DNA of 39,790 nucleotides. Source: Bacillota bacterium (GTDB lineage Bacteria > Bacillota > Clostridia > Christensenellales > UMGS416). The stretch lies in assembly GCA_023398815.1 (NCBI GenBank), contig JAEWRW010000011.1:1-39790 (forward strand), given 5' to 3'. Positions 32,426 through 39,712 of the stretch are shown piece by piece (position 1 is the stretch's first letter; the number at the start of each line of letters is the position of its first letter). Below the pieces are notes generated by a model that saw only the letters and a list, made by a program, of their open reading frames with translations, searched no databases and was not told where the DNA came from. The position numbers and the translations under genes are program-made.

Positions 32426-33058
32426 ATGGCGAACATGCGCGAAATTGCCGATTTGCTCAAGGCCGGCCGTGCGCCGAAGGTCAAGGAGCTGGTCAACCGT
32501 GCTCTGGAAGAAGGCGTCAGCGCCGCCCAGATCCTCAACGAGGGCCTGATCGTCGGGATGAGCGAAATCGGCGTGTTGTTCAAGAACAACGAGGTTTACG
32601 TGCCCGAGGTGCTCATTGCCGCGCGCGCCATGTACGCGGGGCTGGACATCCTCAAGCCCATCCTGGTGGCCAGCGGGGTGGAGCCGGTGGGCCGGGTGGC
32701 CATCGGCACGGTGAAGGGCGACCTGCACGACATCGGTAAGAATCTCGTGGCCATGATGCTGGAAGGCGCGGGCTTCGAGGTCATCGATTTGGGCATCGAC
32801 GTCTCGCCGGAGCAGTACGTCGACGCGGTGGAGAACAAGGGAGCGCAGATCATTGCCATGTCGGCGCTGCTCACCACGACCATGCCCAACATGCGCGGCA
32901 CCGTGGAGCTCTTGAAGGCCAAGGGCCTGCGTGACCGGGCCAAGGTGATGATCGGCGGCGCGCCGGTCACCCAGGCATATGCCGACGAAATCGGCGCCGA
33001 CGGTTACTCCGACGACGCGGCCTCGGCGGTGGACCTGGCCAAGCGCCTCATCGGCTGA
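32426..33058 (+). CDS. Corrinoid (cobalamin-binding) methyl-carrier protein, MtbC/MtmC type
   Basis: 210 residues from ATG 32426 after AGGAGGAA. N-terminal helical cap domain (to ~90: LNEGLIVGMSEIGVLFKNNEVYVPEV is split over residues 38-61), then a Rossmann B12 domain with D99-L-H101-D-I-G104, H101 being the lower cobalt ligand, and further GSxL/GG-type contacts at MSALLTTTMPNMR and MIGGAPVT. Such proteins carry a methyl group between a substrate methyltransferase (MttB, MtaB and others) and a folate or CoM acceptor. No methyltransferase or reductive activase is in view, so it is an orphan within this window. A PocR-AraC regulator lies directly upstream. Confidence 0.93.
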   Translation: MANMREIADLLKAGRAPKVKELVNRALEEGVSAAQILNEGLIVGMSEIGVLFKNNEVYVPEVLIAARAMYAGLDILKPILVASGVEPVGRVAIGTVKGDLHDIGKNLVAMMLEGAGFEVIDLGIDVSPEQYVDAVENKGAQIIAMSALLTTTMPNMRGTVELLKAKGLRDRAKVMIGGAPVTQAYADEIGADGYSDDAASAVDLAKRLIG

Positions 33059-33073
33059 CAATAGCTTTTCTTG

Positions 33074-33102
33074 CCGGGCGACCAGTGGTCGCCCGGTTTT
33101 TT
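33074..33102 (+). terminator. Terminator of the corrinoid protein gene
   Basis: Perfect ten-pair CCGGGCGACC / GGTCGCCCGG, loop AGT, then TTTTTT. Confidence 0.95.
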
Positions 33103-33129
33103 GTACCCCGGCGGTGGGATATATAAAAA

Positions 33130-33154
33130 AGCCGGACGGCATTTACCGTCCGGC
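33130..33154. repeat. Hairpin direct repeat, left copy (minus-strand terminator)
   Basis: AGCCGGACGG, loop CATTTA, CCGTCCGGC; the identical 25 bases occur again at 33415. Six A precede it, so on the minus strand it reads as a terminator with TTTTTT. Confidence 0.85.
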
Positions 33155-33326
33155 CAGAGTGTTTACAAACCCCTAGAACGGGTAAATGGGAGAGGAACCT
33201 CCCGCCGATTCATTCGGCGGGAGGGAAAAAGGGTCAGCGCGAGCAGAAGAGTAAACCTCGCCCGAAGGCGCGTCGTATCCTTATAAACCCGCATAAGAGC
33301 TGCATTTTGTGATCGGTCGGCGACAT

Positions 33327-33403
33327 GTGCGGCGACCGATCTGGCCATAACGAGAACAAGCAGTTTGAATCGCGGCTGTCGCCATAGCGGCAGACGCGAA
33401 AGG
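33327..33403 (+). repeat. Structured repeat element, copy 3 of 3
   Basis: CATGTGCGGCGA, GAACAAGC, GAATCGCG, hairpin TCGCG-GCTGTCG (33370-33381) with CGGCAG-A-CGCGA (33388-33399), then CGAAAGGCTGTCG. Relative to the 20943 copy the outer TCGCG/CGCGA stem and flanks are identical, and the inner stem is changed on both sides so that pairing is kept. Confidence 0.7.
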
Positions 33404-33414
33404 CTGTCGACTTG

Positions 33415-33439
33415 AGCCGGACGGCATTTACCGTCCGGC
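33415..33439. repeat. Hairpin direct repeat, right copy (plus-strand terminator)
   Basis: Identical to 33130-33154 including the loop orientation, but here TTTT follows on the plus strand. It lies 20 bases from the stop codon of the minus-strand PBP gene. Confidence 0.85.
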
Positions 33440-33459
33440 TTTTGGGTAGTTCGTTCTGG

Positions 33460-35754
33460 TCAATTATCGCCGTTCAGGATATCCTCTGCGGCGGCTTGCT
33501 GGGCATCCAGGTCCTCAGCGGTCACATCCGCCAGGGCCGGCAGGGGCTGGAGCATATTGAACATGATGTCGGAGCGCACAGACCCCTTGCCGGCCGGCAC
33601 CTCGATGACCGTGCAAACCAATCGGTCGACCTTCTCGGTGGCATAGGCGGTGAGCCAGGCCACTTCTCGGCTCTTGTCGGTGCCGACCTCGGCGGTGCCG
33701 GTTTTAGCGCACAGCTTGTACTGCTGCAGGCTGGGGCGGTCAAGGGCCGTGGCCGTGCCGGTGGTGACGACCCGCTGCAGATAGGGCGTCAGGGTGTTGA
33801 CGATGGACTTGGAGACCACGCCCTCCCGCCACACCTCGGGCGGGTTGGTCTGGGCGGTCTCATAGCCGGTTTCGGTGGCCTGGCACAGGCTTGCCACCAG
33901 CCGGGGCAGCATGATGTCGCCGCCGTTATCGAGGCTCCCGAAGAGCGAGGCCATTTGAAGCGGCGTGATGAGCAACTCGCCTTGACCATACCCCGAGTCA
34001 GCCAGCGTGCGCAGCGATTCAAAGCTTGAGGTATTGGCGACCTGGCCGGTGGACAGCGGCAGGTCAAAGTCCATCGTGGAGCCCAGCCCCAGGTCCAGGC
34101 AGTGCTGGTAGAACTTCGCCGCGCCGACCTTCATGGCCGTGTAGGCAAAGAAGATGTTGTCCGAATAGGTGATGGCGTTGCGCAGGTTGAGGGCACCGGG
34201 GGTGGCCTCCATGCGCTTGATGGCCGGGTAGACCCAGTTCTTGTCGGTGGGCGTCCATCGGTTGTCCACAATCTTGCCCTGGAACACGAAGTCGGTGGTG
34301 ATGGCCCCATCGGCCAGCCCCATGGCGGCGGTGAAAGGCTTGAAGGTGGAGCCTGGCGGGTACAGGCCCGAAGTCGCCCGGTTGTAGAGCGGGTTCTGGT
34401 TCTTGGGATCCTGCAGCTCCTTCCAGGTGTCCTCATCCACGGCGAAGGAGAAGAGGTTTGGGTCGAAGCTGGGGGCGCTGGCCATGGCCTCGATGTAGCC
34501 GGTCTTGGGGTTGAGCACGATGATGGTGCCGGCCATCTTGTCGGTCAGCTTGTCCATCAGCTGCTCCTCGGCCCGCTGCTGCATCCTCAGGTCGATCGTC
34601 AGCCGCAGATCCTGTCCGTCCTGCTTGGGCTTGCGCGCCAGGGTCAGCTTGGTGCTACCCTCGGCGTCCAGGATCACAAGCTCGCACCCCGGTGTACCCC
34701 GCAGCTGTTGCTCGTAGGTTTTCTCCAACCCCGACTTGCCAATGAGCGAGTCAACCGGCAGGTCTTCGTTGCCTTCCTTGGCCAGGTCCTCGGCCGACAC
34801 AACGCCGGTGTAACCCAGTACATGGGCCAGCGTGTTGCCGTAGGGGTAGACCCTCAGCGGCGTCATGTAGCTGTCGTCCACGCCCACGCCTTTGATGGCC
34901 TCAAGGTCCTCAATCTGCTCATCACTCAGCGTGTCCCGCGGGTAAGCCTTGACGACATACATCACCGCCACCTGGGCCGAGCCGCTGCCGCTGTTTTGCG
35001 CGGTTGCCGTGGCCGAGGGAGACGGAGACGCGGTGGCCTTGCCGGCAGAGGGGGTGGCGCTGGCCTGGGCGCTTGCCTCGGCTTCGGCCTTGGCCTTCTC
35101 CTCGCTGGCCTTAATGGCCGAGGAGAGCTTCTTGCGCACGGCGTCCTCGGTGGTGTCGAGCTTGGGTGCCAGCAGGCGGATTAGCGTTTCATAGTTGTCG
35201 ACCTTGGAGGTGTCGACGTAGACCGACTGGGCGTAGGTGTTCTTCGCGAGCAGCACGCCGTTGGCATCAAAAATCTCCCCCCGCTTGGCGGGGATGATGC
35301 GCAGCAACGCCCGGCAGTTGTCCTCCAGCCCCGGCAGAATGAGTTCGCCCGTCCATTCCACCCGCCACTCGTTGTCCTCCTTGAGCAGGGGAGCCTCCAG
35401 CTCCAGCTGAAACTGGCCGAGCTTTTCGCTCGTCAGCGACAGCGTCAGCGTGGCGGTGGCGTGGTTGGCGTCCAGCGTGTCCACGCCCTTCACCTTGCAG
35501 TCGCTCTGCGTGAGTCCCAGCGCACCGTAGATGTCCTCATACCGCTGGGAGAGGGCATTCAATGTAATGGCCTCCCGTGCGTCGTCGGTCAGCAGGCTGT
35601 AAATGCGGGGGTATGCCTGGCTTTTCAGGTCCGCCGCCAGGCTTTTGGCCGTGTCCCCGGCCTCGGCAGGCTGGCAGGCCGCCAGCGCCGGCGCGAGACT
35701 CGTCACCAGCAGTACCGTTGCCATCAGTTTGCAAAAGCGTCCATGTTTTGACAT
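33460..35754 (-). CDS. Class B penicillin-binding lipoprotein, MecA/PBP3-like
   Basis: 764 residues from ATG 35754. Lipoprotein signal: hydrophobic LLVTSLAPALAAC with Cys in a LAAC-type lipobox near residue 26. An NTF2-like MecA-N domain (SLAADLKSQAYPRIYSLLTDDARE) follows, then a dimerisation domain containing a low-complexity A/S/T/P linker of about 45 residues, and the transpeptidase domain with S-TF-K in PPGSTFKPFTA, SDN in YSDNIFFAY and KTG in CAKTGTAEVG. It cross-links peptidoglycan outside the membrane. A MecA-like architecture often has low beta-lactam affinity, but this cannot be read from sequence alone. Monocistronic. The upstream -10 leaves almost no 5' leader. Confidence 0.93.
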   Translation of the reverse strand: MSKHGRFCKLMATVLLVTSLAPALAACQPAEAGDTAKSLAADLKSQAYPRIYSLLTDDAREAITLNALSQRYEDIYGALGLTQSDCKVKGVDTLDANHATATLTLSLTSEKLGQFQLELEAPLLKEDNEWRVEWTGELILPGLEDNCRALLRIIPAKRGEIFDANGVLLAKNTYAQSVYVDTSKVDNYETLIRLLAPKLDTTEDAVRKKLSSAIKASEEKAKAEAEASAQASATPSAGKATASPSPSATATAQNSGSGSAQVAVMYVVKAYPRDTLSDEQIEDLEAIKGVGVDDSYMTPLRVYPYGNTLAHVLGYTGVVSAEDLAKEGNEDLPVDSLIGKSGLEKTYEQQLRGTPGCELVILDAEGSTKLTLARKPKQDGQDLRLTIDLRMQQRAEEQLMDKLTDKMAGTIIVLNPKTGYIEAMASAPSFDPNLFSFAVDEDTWKELQDPKNQNPLYNRATSGLYPPGSTFKPFTAAMGLADGAITTDFVFQGKIVDNRWTPTDKNWVYPAIKRMEATPGALNLRNAITYSDNIFFAYTAMKVGAAKFYQHCLDLGLGSTMDFDLPLSTGQVANTSSFESLRTLADSGYGQGELLITPLQMASLFGSLDNGGDIMLPRLVASLCQATETGYETAQTNPPEVWREGVVSKSIVNTLTPYLQRVVTTGTATALDRPSLQQYKLCAKTGTAEVGTDKSREVAWLTAYATEKVDRLVCTVIEVPAGKGSVRSDIMFNMLQPLPALADVTAEDLDAQQAAAEDILNGDN

Positions 35755-35760
35755 ACTGCC

Positions 35761-35789
35761 ATTATAGCAACGACGCCCCCACAATGCAA
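35761..35789 (-). promoter_or_regulatory. PBP promoter implying a leaderless mRNA
   Basis: On the minus strand TTGCAT at 35789-35784, exact 17-base spacer, consensus TATAAT at 35766-35761. Only six bases separate the -10 from the ATG at 35754, so the predicted start coincides with the start codon; no Shine-Dalgarno sequence exists. Confidence 0.65.
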
Positions 35790-35894
35790 AGAATACGGAA
35801 GAACCGCGAGCCATCGGTGGGCGGGTCGAACCATGTTAAATTATGAAATCTATGTTAATTCCACTCTCGTCCCCCTGATGGGCGGCGGGCGGCT

Positions 35895-35904
35895 GGTATA
35901 TAAT
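35895..35904 (+). promoter_or_regulatory. Promoter -10 of ppx-ppk
   Basis: GGTATATAAT with an extended TGG; the -35 (CTGATG at 35875-35880) is weak. AAAGGGTGAG provides the ribosome site for the ATG at 35933. Confidence 0.55.
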
Positions 35905-35932
35905 GAAAATATCCCAATGAAAGGGTGAGACC

Positions 35933-37489
35933 ATGGCAGACAAGGACCGGGCGCAATTGGCCGCCGTCATCGACATCGGCTCCAGCATCCTGAGCATGGA
36001 GATTGCCCAGGTCGGTGGCGTGCACCCCCTGGAGCTGGACTACCTGGAACACCCGGTGAACCTGGGGTACGAGAGCTTCAACCACGGGCGGGTGTCCTTC
36101 CGCACGCTGGAGGAGATCGCCCGGGTACTCGATGGCTACCTGCAGGTATGCGCCCAGTATGGCGTTGAGGAGGATGCCATTCGCCTCACCGCCACCACCG
36201 CCCTGCGGGAGGCCGCCAACGCCCCCTATGTGCTCGACCAGCTCCGCGTGCGCACCGGTCGCACCGTGCAGGTGCTGGAGGATGGGCAGGAGATGACGCT
36301 CATCTACAAGGAGATGCTGCGCCGGCTGGAAGTGGCAGGCGAGGACGTGCGCGTTCCCACGCTCATGGCCTACATCGGCACGGGGTCGGTGGGTATCGCG
36401 GCGCTGCGGCAGGGCGACGTGGTCTTTGCCCGCAACGTGCGCGTCGGGTCGCTGAAACTCAGCCAAATGCTTGGTGAGACCGGCGAACGCACCCCGCGCT
36501 TCCACCTCATCCTGGAGGAATACCTGGCAGCCCTCACGCGGATGCTGCGCGACCAGATGGCGGCCTACCGGCCCGAGCGCTTCGTCGTCTGCGGTAAGGA
36601 GATTGAGCTCATTGCCGAGCTCACCCACACCGAGGAGAGGGACGGGATGCTGCGCATCCCCCGGGCGACACTGCAGGCCCTCTACGACGAGGTCAAACAC
36701 CTCTCGCCAGCCCAGGTGGTGGAGCGCTATGGCCTGCGGGGCGAACAGGCCGAGGTGCTCATGCCCTCTCTGGCGATCTACCTCACCCTGGCGGAGTTTA
36801 CCGGCTCGGGCACGGTGGTGTCGCCCAGCGTCTCCCTGGGGGATTGGCTGCTGTACGAATCCCTCTACCCCAAGGAAGCCAAGGAATGGAACCGACGCTT
36901 TGAGGGCAGCGTGGTGGCCTCCGCCTGGGAGATGGCCGCCCTCTACCAGACCGACCGCGCCCACGCCGCCATGGTGGAGCGGTTAGCGCTGCAGATATTC
37001 GACTGCCTGCGCAAGGTGCACGGCTTCCCCCGGCGGGAGCGCCTGCTGCTGCAGACAGCTGCGGTGCTGCACGACATCGGCAAGTTCGTCAACAGCAAGT
37101 ACCACGATGTCTATTCCTGCCATGTCATTATGGACAGCAATCTGGTGGGTTTGACGACGTCCGACATGGCCCTCATTGGCAACATCTGCCGCTACCACGG
37201 CGGCACGGTGCCCAGCATGAGCCACCGGGAGTGGGCGGCCCTGCACGACGACGAGCGGCTGACGGCCAGCAAGCTGGCGGCCATCCTGCGCATCGCCGAC
37301 GGGCTGGACCGCAGCCACACCCAGAAGCTGGCCGACGTGACCACCGAGCTTGTGGGCAATGATCTGGTCATCACCGGCCGCACGGACCGCGACACCACGT
37401 TGGAGGAATGGACCCTGGGGTACAAGGGCGAGTTCTTCACCGAGGTGTTTGGCCTGCGCCCCACGCTGCGCAAAAACCCACTGGGCTGA
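35933..37489 (+). CDS. Ppx/GppA family phosphatase with C-terminal HD domain
   Basis: 518 residues. N-terminal actin-like Ppx/GppA fold (1-~300): VIDIGSSILSMEI at 12-24 is the first phosphate loop, and E120 in EDGQEMTLIY aligns with catalytic Glu121 of E. coli PPX. The second phosphate motif, normally DIGGGSxE, reads YIGTGSVGI at 147-155 and lacks both acidic residues. The C-terminal HD domain shows VLHDIGKF near residue 380, H at CRYHGGTVP and the ADGLDRSH motif near 455-463. Family members hydrolyse polyphosphate and/or pppGpp. The ppk gene follows after 24 bases, which points to polyphosphate turnover, but the altered loop makes activity uncertain. Confidence 0.87.
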   Translation: MADKDRAQLAAVIDIGSSILSMEIAQVGGVHPLELDYLEHPVNLGYESFNHGRVSFRTLEEIARVLDGYLQVCAQYGVEEDAIRLTATTALREAANAPYVLDQLRVRTGRTVQVLEDGQEMTLIYKEMLRRLEVAGEDVRVPTLMAYIGTGSVGIAALRQGDVVFARNVRVGSLKLSQMLGETGERTPRFHLILEEYLAALTRMLRDQMAAYRPERFVVCGKEIELIAELTHTEERDGMLRIPRATLQALYDEVKHLSPAQVVERYGLRGEQAEVLMPSLAIYLTLAEFTGSGTVVSPSVSLGDWLLYESLYPKEAKEWNRRFEGSVVASAWEMAALYQTDRAHAAMVERLALQIFDCLRKVHGFPRRERLLLQTAAVLHDIGKFVNSKYHDVYSCHVIMDSNLVGLTTSDMALIGNICRYHGGTVPSMSHREWAALHDDERLTASKLAAILRIADGLDRSHTQKLADVTTELVGNDLVITGRTDRDTTLEEWTLGYKGEFFTEVFGLRPTLRKNPLG

Positions 37490-37513
37490 CGCCCGCGACA
37501 ACAGGAGGATGGT

Positions 37514-39595
37514 ATGCCCGAACCCAGCAAGACCCTGCTGAACCGCGAAGCCAGCTGGCTGGACTTCAACGCCCGCGTGCTGGAGGAAGCCTTTGACCGC
37601 CGCAACCCGCTGCTGGAGCGGTTGAAGTTCCTGGCCATCACCGCCAGCAACCTCGATGAGTTTTTCATGGTGCGCATTGCCGGCCTGCACGAGCAGGTGC
37701 AGGTCTCCTACGCCGGGCGGGACCCGACGGGCCGCACAGCCTGGGAGCAACTGGCCATGGCGGCGGACCTGACCCACGCGCTGGTGGAGCGCCAATACCG
37801 CTGCTGGCAGGAGCTGCAGACGGAGCTGCTGCCCCAGGGCGTCCGCCTGCTCACACCAGGGGAGATGGACGACGAGCAGCGCCGCTTTGCCCACCACTAC
37901 TTTGACGATGTGTGCTTCCCGGTGCTGACACCCATGGCCATCGACGCGGGCCGGCCGTTCCCCCTCATTGCCAACAAGAGCCTGAACATCGCCGTGCGCC
38001 TGCGCCGCCTGCAACGGGAGGAGGAGACCCTCTACGCCGTGGTGCAGACCCCGGCCATCCTCGACCGATTTCTGGAGCTGCCGCGAGCCGGTGGGACGCG
38101 CTGCTTCCTGCCGTTGGAGGCACTTATCGTCTCCCGCATGGCGGTGCTCTTCCCGGGGTACGAGGTGCTGGCGCTGTGCCCCTTCCGCATCACCCGCAAC
38201 TCCGACCTCTTGATTGACGAGGGCAGCGCCGACCTGCTCGACGAGATTGCCAAGAGCGTGCGGCAGCGCCGCTGGGGCGACCCGGTGCGGCTGGAGCTGC
38301 AGAAGGGCTACGGCGGCGACCGAGCCGTAGATGGGGAGATCAAGAGCTTCCTCGTACGGATGCTGGAGGTGGAGAAGCCCGACGTCTACCACATCGACGG
38401 GCCGCTCGACCTGACGGCGCTGATGAGCCTGGCCCGCCTGCCGGGCATGGAGGAACTGCGCGACCGCCCGTGGACGCCCCAGACGCCGACGGACTTCCTG
38501 GGGGAGGAGGATGTGTTCGCCGCCATCCGCGCGCGGGACCGGCTGGTGCACCTGCCCTATGAGACCTTCGGCTGTGTGGAAGATTTCCTGCGCCGTGCTG
38601 CCGAGGACCCCGACGTGCTGGCCATCAAGCAGACGCTCTACCGGGTCAGCGGCAAATCGCCGGTGGTGGAGTCCCTGATCCGCGCGGTGGAAAACGGCAA
38701 GCAGGTCACCGTGCTCGTTGAGCTCAAGGCCCGCTTTGATGAGGAAAACAACATCGGCTGGGCGCGAAAGCTGGAGAACGCCGGTTGCCACGTCATCTAC
38801 GGCCTGAAGGGTCTGAAGATTCACTGCAAGGTGCTGCTCGTGGTGCGGCGGGAGGAGGGGGCCATCCGCCGCTATGTACACATGAGCACCGGCAACTACA
38901 ACGACTCCACCGCCCGGCTGTACACCGACATTGGTCTCTTCACCTGCCGGCAGACGGTGGGTGCCGACGCCTCGGCCCTCTTTAATTACCTGACTGGTTA
39001 CTCCACCGCCACGGCCTGGCGCAAACTCAAGGTTGCGCCCCACGGCCTGCGGGATTTCTTCTATGTCATGATCGGCCGGGAAATTGAGAACGCCCGCCTG
39101 GGCCGCCCCGCCCGCATCGTGGCCAAGGTCAATTCCCTCATCGACGAGGGCCTCATCCGCCGGCTCTACGAGGCGTCTTCGGCAGGCGTGCGGGTGGAGC
39201 TCATTGTGCGGGGCATGTGCTGCCTCATCGCCGGGGTGCCGGGCCTTTCCCAGAACATCACCGTCCGCTCCATCGTGGGGCGCTACCTGGAGCACAGCCG
39301 CATCTTCTACTTTGAGAACGGCGGACTGCCCGAACTCTACCTCTCCTCGGCCGACTGGATGCCACGCAACCTCGACCGCCGGGTGGAGGTGGCCTTCCCT
39401 GTGGAGCAGGAGGACCTGAAAGCGCGCCTGATTGAGATGCTGAGCATTTTCCTGCGTGACAACGAAAAGGCCCGCGCCATGGGCCCGGACGGTACCTATG
39501 CCTATGTGCAGGCGGGTGAGGGGGAGCCCCACCTCTGCGCCCAGGACTGGTTTATGCAGCAGGCGCTGCGGGCCGTGGTGGAGGCGGCGGAGTAA
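37514..39595 (+). CDS. ppk: Polyphosphate kinase 1
   Basis: 693 residues, normal PPK1 length, from ATG 37514 after AGGAGGAT. N domain with REASWLDFNARVLEEA, then ITASNLDEFFMVRI; head domain with DAGRPFPLIANKSLNIAV; catalytic C1/C2 domains with KQTLYRVSGKSPVVESL, then GLKGLKIHCK (the autophosphorylated histidine region) and YVHMSTGNYND near residue 455, the second histidine motif. It reversibly polymerises the ATP gamma-phosphate into polyphosphate. It forms an operon with the upstream ppx-like gene and ends at a very strong hairpin. Confidence 0.97.
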   Translation: MPEPSKTLLNREASWLDFNARVLEEAFDRRNPLLERLKFLAITASNLDEFFMVRIAGLHEQVQVSYAGRDPTGRTAWEQLAMAADLTHALVERQYRCWQELQTELLPQGVRLLTPGEMDDEQRRFAHHYFDDVCFPVLTPMAIDAGRPFPLIANKSLNIAVRLRRLQREEETLYAVVQTPAILDRFLELPRAGGTRCFLPLEALIVSRMAVLFPGYEVLALCPFRITRNSDLLIDEGSADLLDEIAKSVRQRRWGDPVRLELQKGYGGDRAVDGEIKSFLVRMLEVEKPDVYHIDGPLDLTALMSLARLPGMEELRDRPWTPQTPTDFLGEEDVFAAIRARDRLVHLPYETFGCVEDFLRRAAEDPDVLAIKQTLYRVSGKSPVVESLIRAVENGKQVTVLVELKARFDEENNIGWARKLENAGCHVIYGLKGLKIHCKVLLVVRREEGAIRRYVHMSTGNYNDSTARLYTDIGLFTCRQTVGADASALFNYLTGYSTATAWRKLKVAPHGLRDFFYVMIGREIENARLGRPARIVAKVNSLIDEGLIRRLYEASSAGVRVELIVRGMCCLIAGVPGLSQNITVRSIVGRYLEHSRIFYFENGGLPELYLSSADWMPRNLDRRVEVAFPVEQEDLKARLIEMLSIFLRDNEKARAMGPDGTYAYVQAGEGEPHLCAQDWFMQQALRAVVEAAE

Positions 39596-39619
39596 GCAAC
39601 TCTATTTGACGAAGCGCAT

Positions 39620-39664
39620 GTACAAATAACCGCCGCCAGATTATCTGGCGGCGGTTATTTGTAC
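39620..39664. terminator. Bidirectional hairpin after ppk
   Basis: A perfect 21-pair stem: 39620-39640 (starting GTACAAATAACCGCC) with 39644-39664, loop TTA. Because both arms end in AT-rich sequence, either strand gives a GC stem followed by a TTATTTGTA-type tail, so it can end both ppk and the convergent gene at the right edge. Confidence 0.9.
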
Positions 39665-39712
39665 CGGTACCGTCAATAGTTTTTCGCACAATTGTCTCGC
39701 TTGGTTTGCCGG

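Larger units (their letters stand above)
33130..33443 (+). ncRNA. Candidate structured non-coding RNA locus
   Basis: The 401-base gap between the corrinoid and PBP genes has no credible ORF but dense structure. After the left hairpin come a TTTA-bulge-CCC / GGG-TAAA stem, GGGAG (33188-33192) and CTCCC (33199-33203) that can pair, and an 11-pair CCTCCCGCCGA / TCGGCGGGAGG stem (33198-33224) that competes for the same CTCCC. A GAGCAGAAGAGTAAACCTC segment, a CGCC-CGAA-GGCG hairpin, a GATCGGTCG / CGACCGATC stem (33311-33341) and copy 3 of the structured repeat follow. The right hairpin ends in TTTT, which favours plus-strand transcription. No convincing plus-strand promoter was found. I cannot place it in a known family. 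Confidence 0.5.

Noticed and set aside
33130..33443. Insertion sequence or MITE bounded by the identical hairpins
   Set aside because: No target-site duplication is visible, the repeats are in direct orientation by their loops, and each works as a terminator for one strand. Kept only as an alternative in the findings.
35834..35858. PhoP boxes upstream of ppx-ppk
   Set aside because: Two TGTTAA hexamers occur at 35834 and 35853, but their 19-base spacing does not fit the 11-base phase seen at pit.
36983..39532. 849-codon open frame on the minus strand, antisense to ppk
   Set aside because: Shadow of a GC-rich coding region: composition dominated by H, Q, G, A, V and R, no domain, and PPK1 on the other strand is certain. 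The same holds for the 587-codon plus-strand frame over glmS and the 382-codon frame over trxB.
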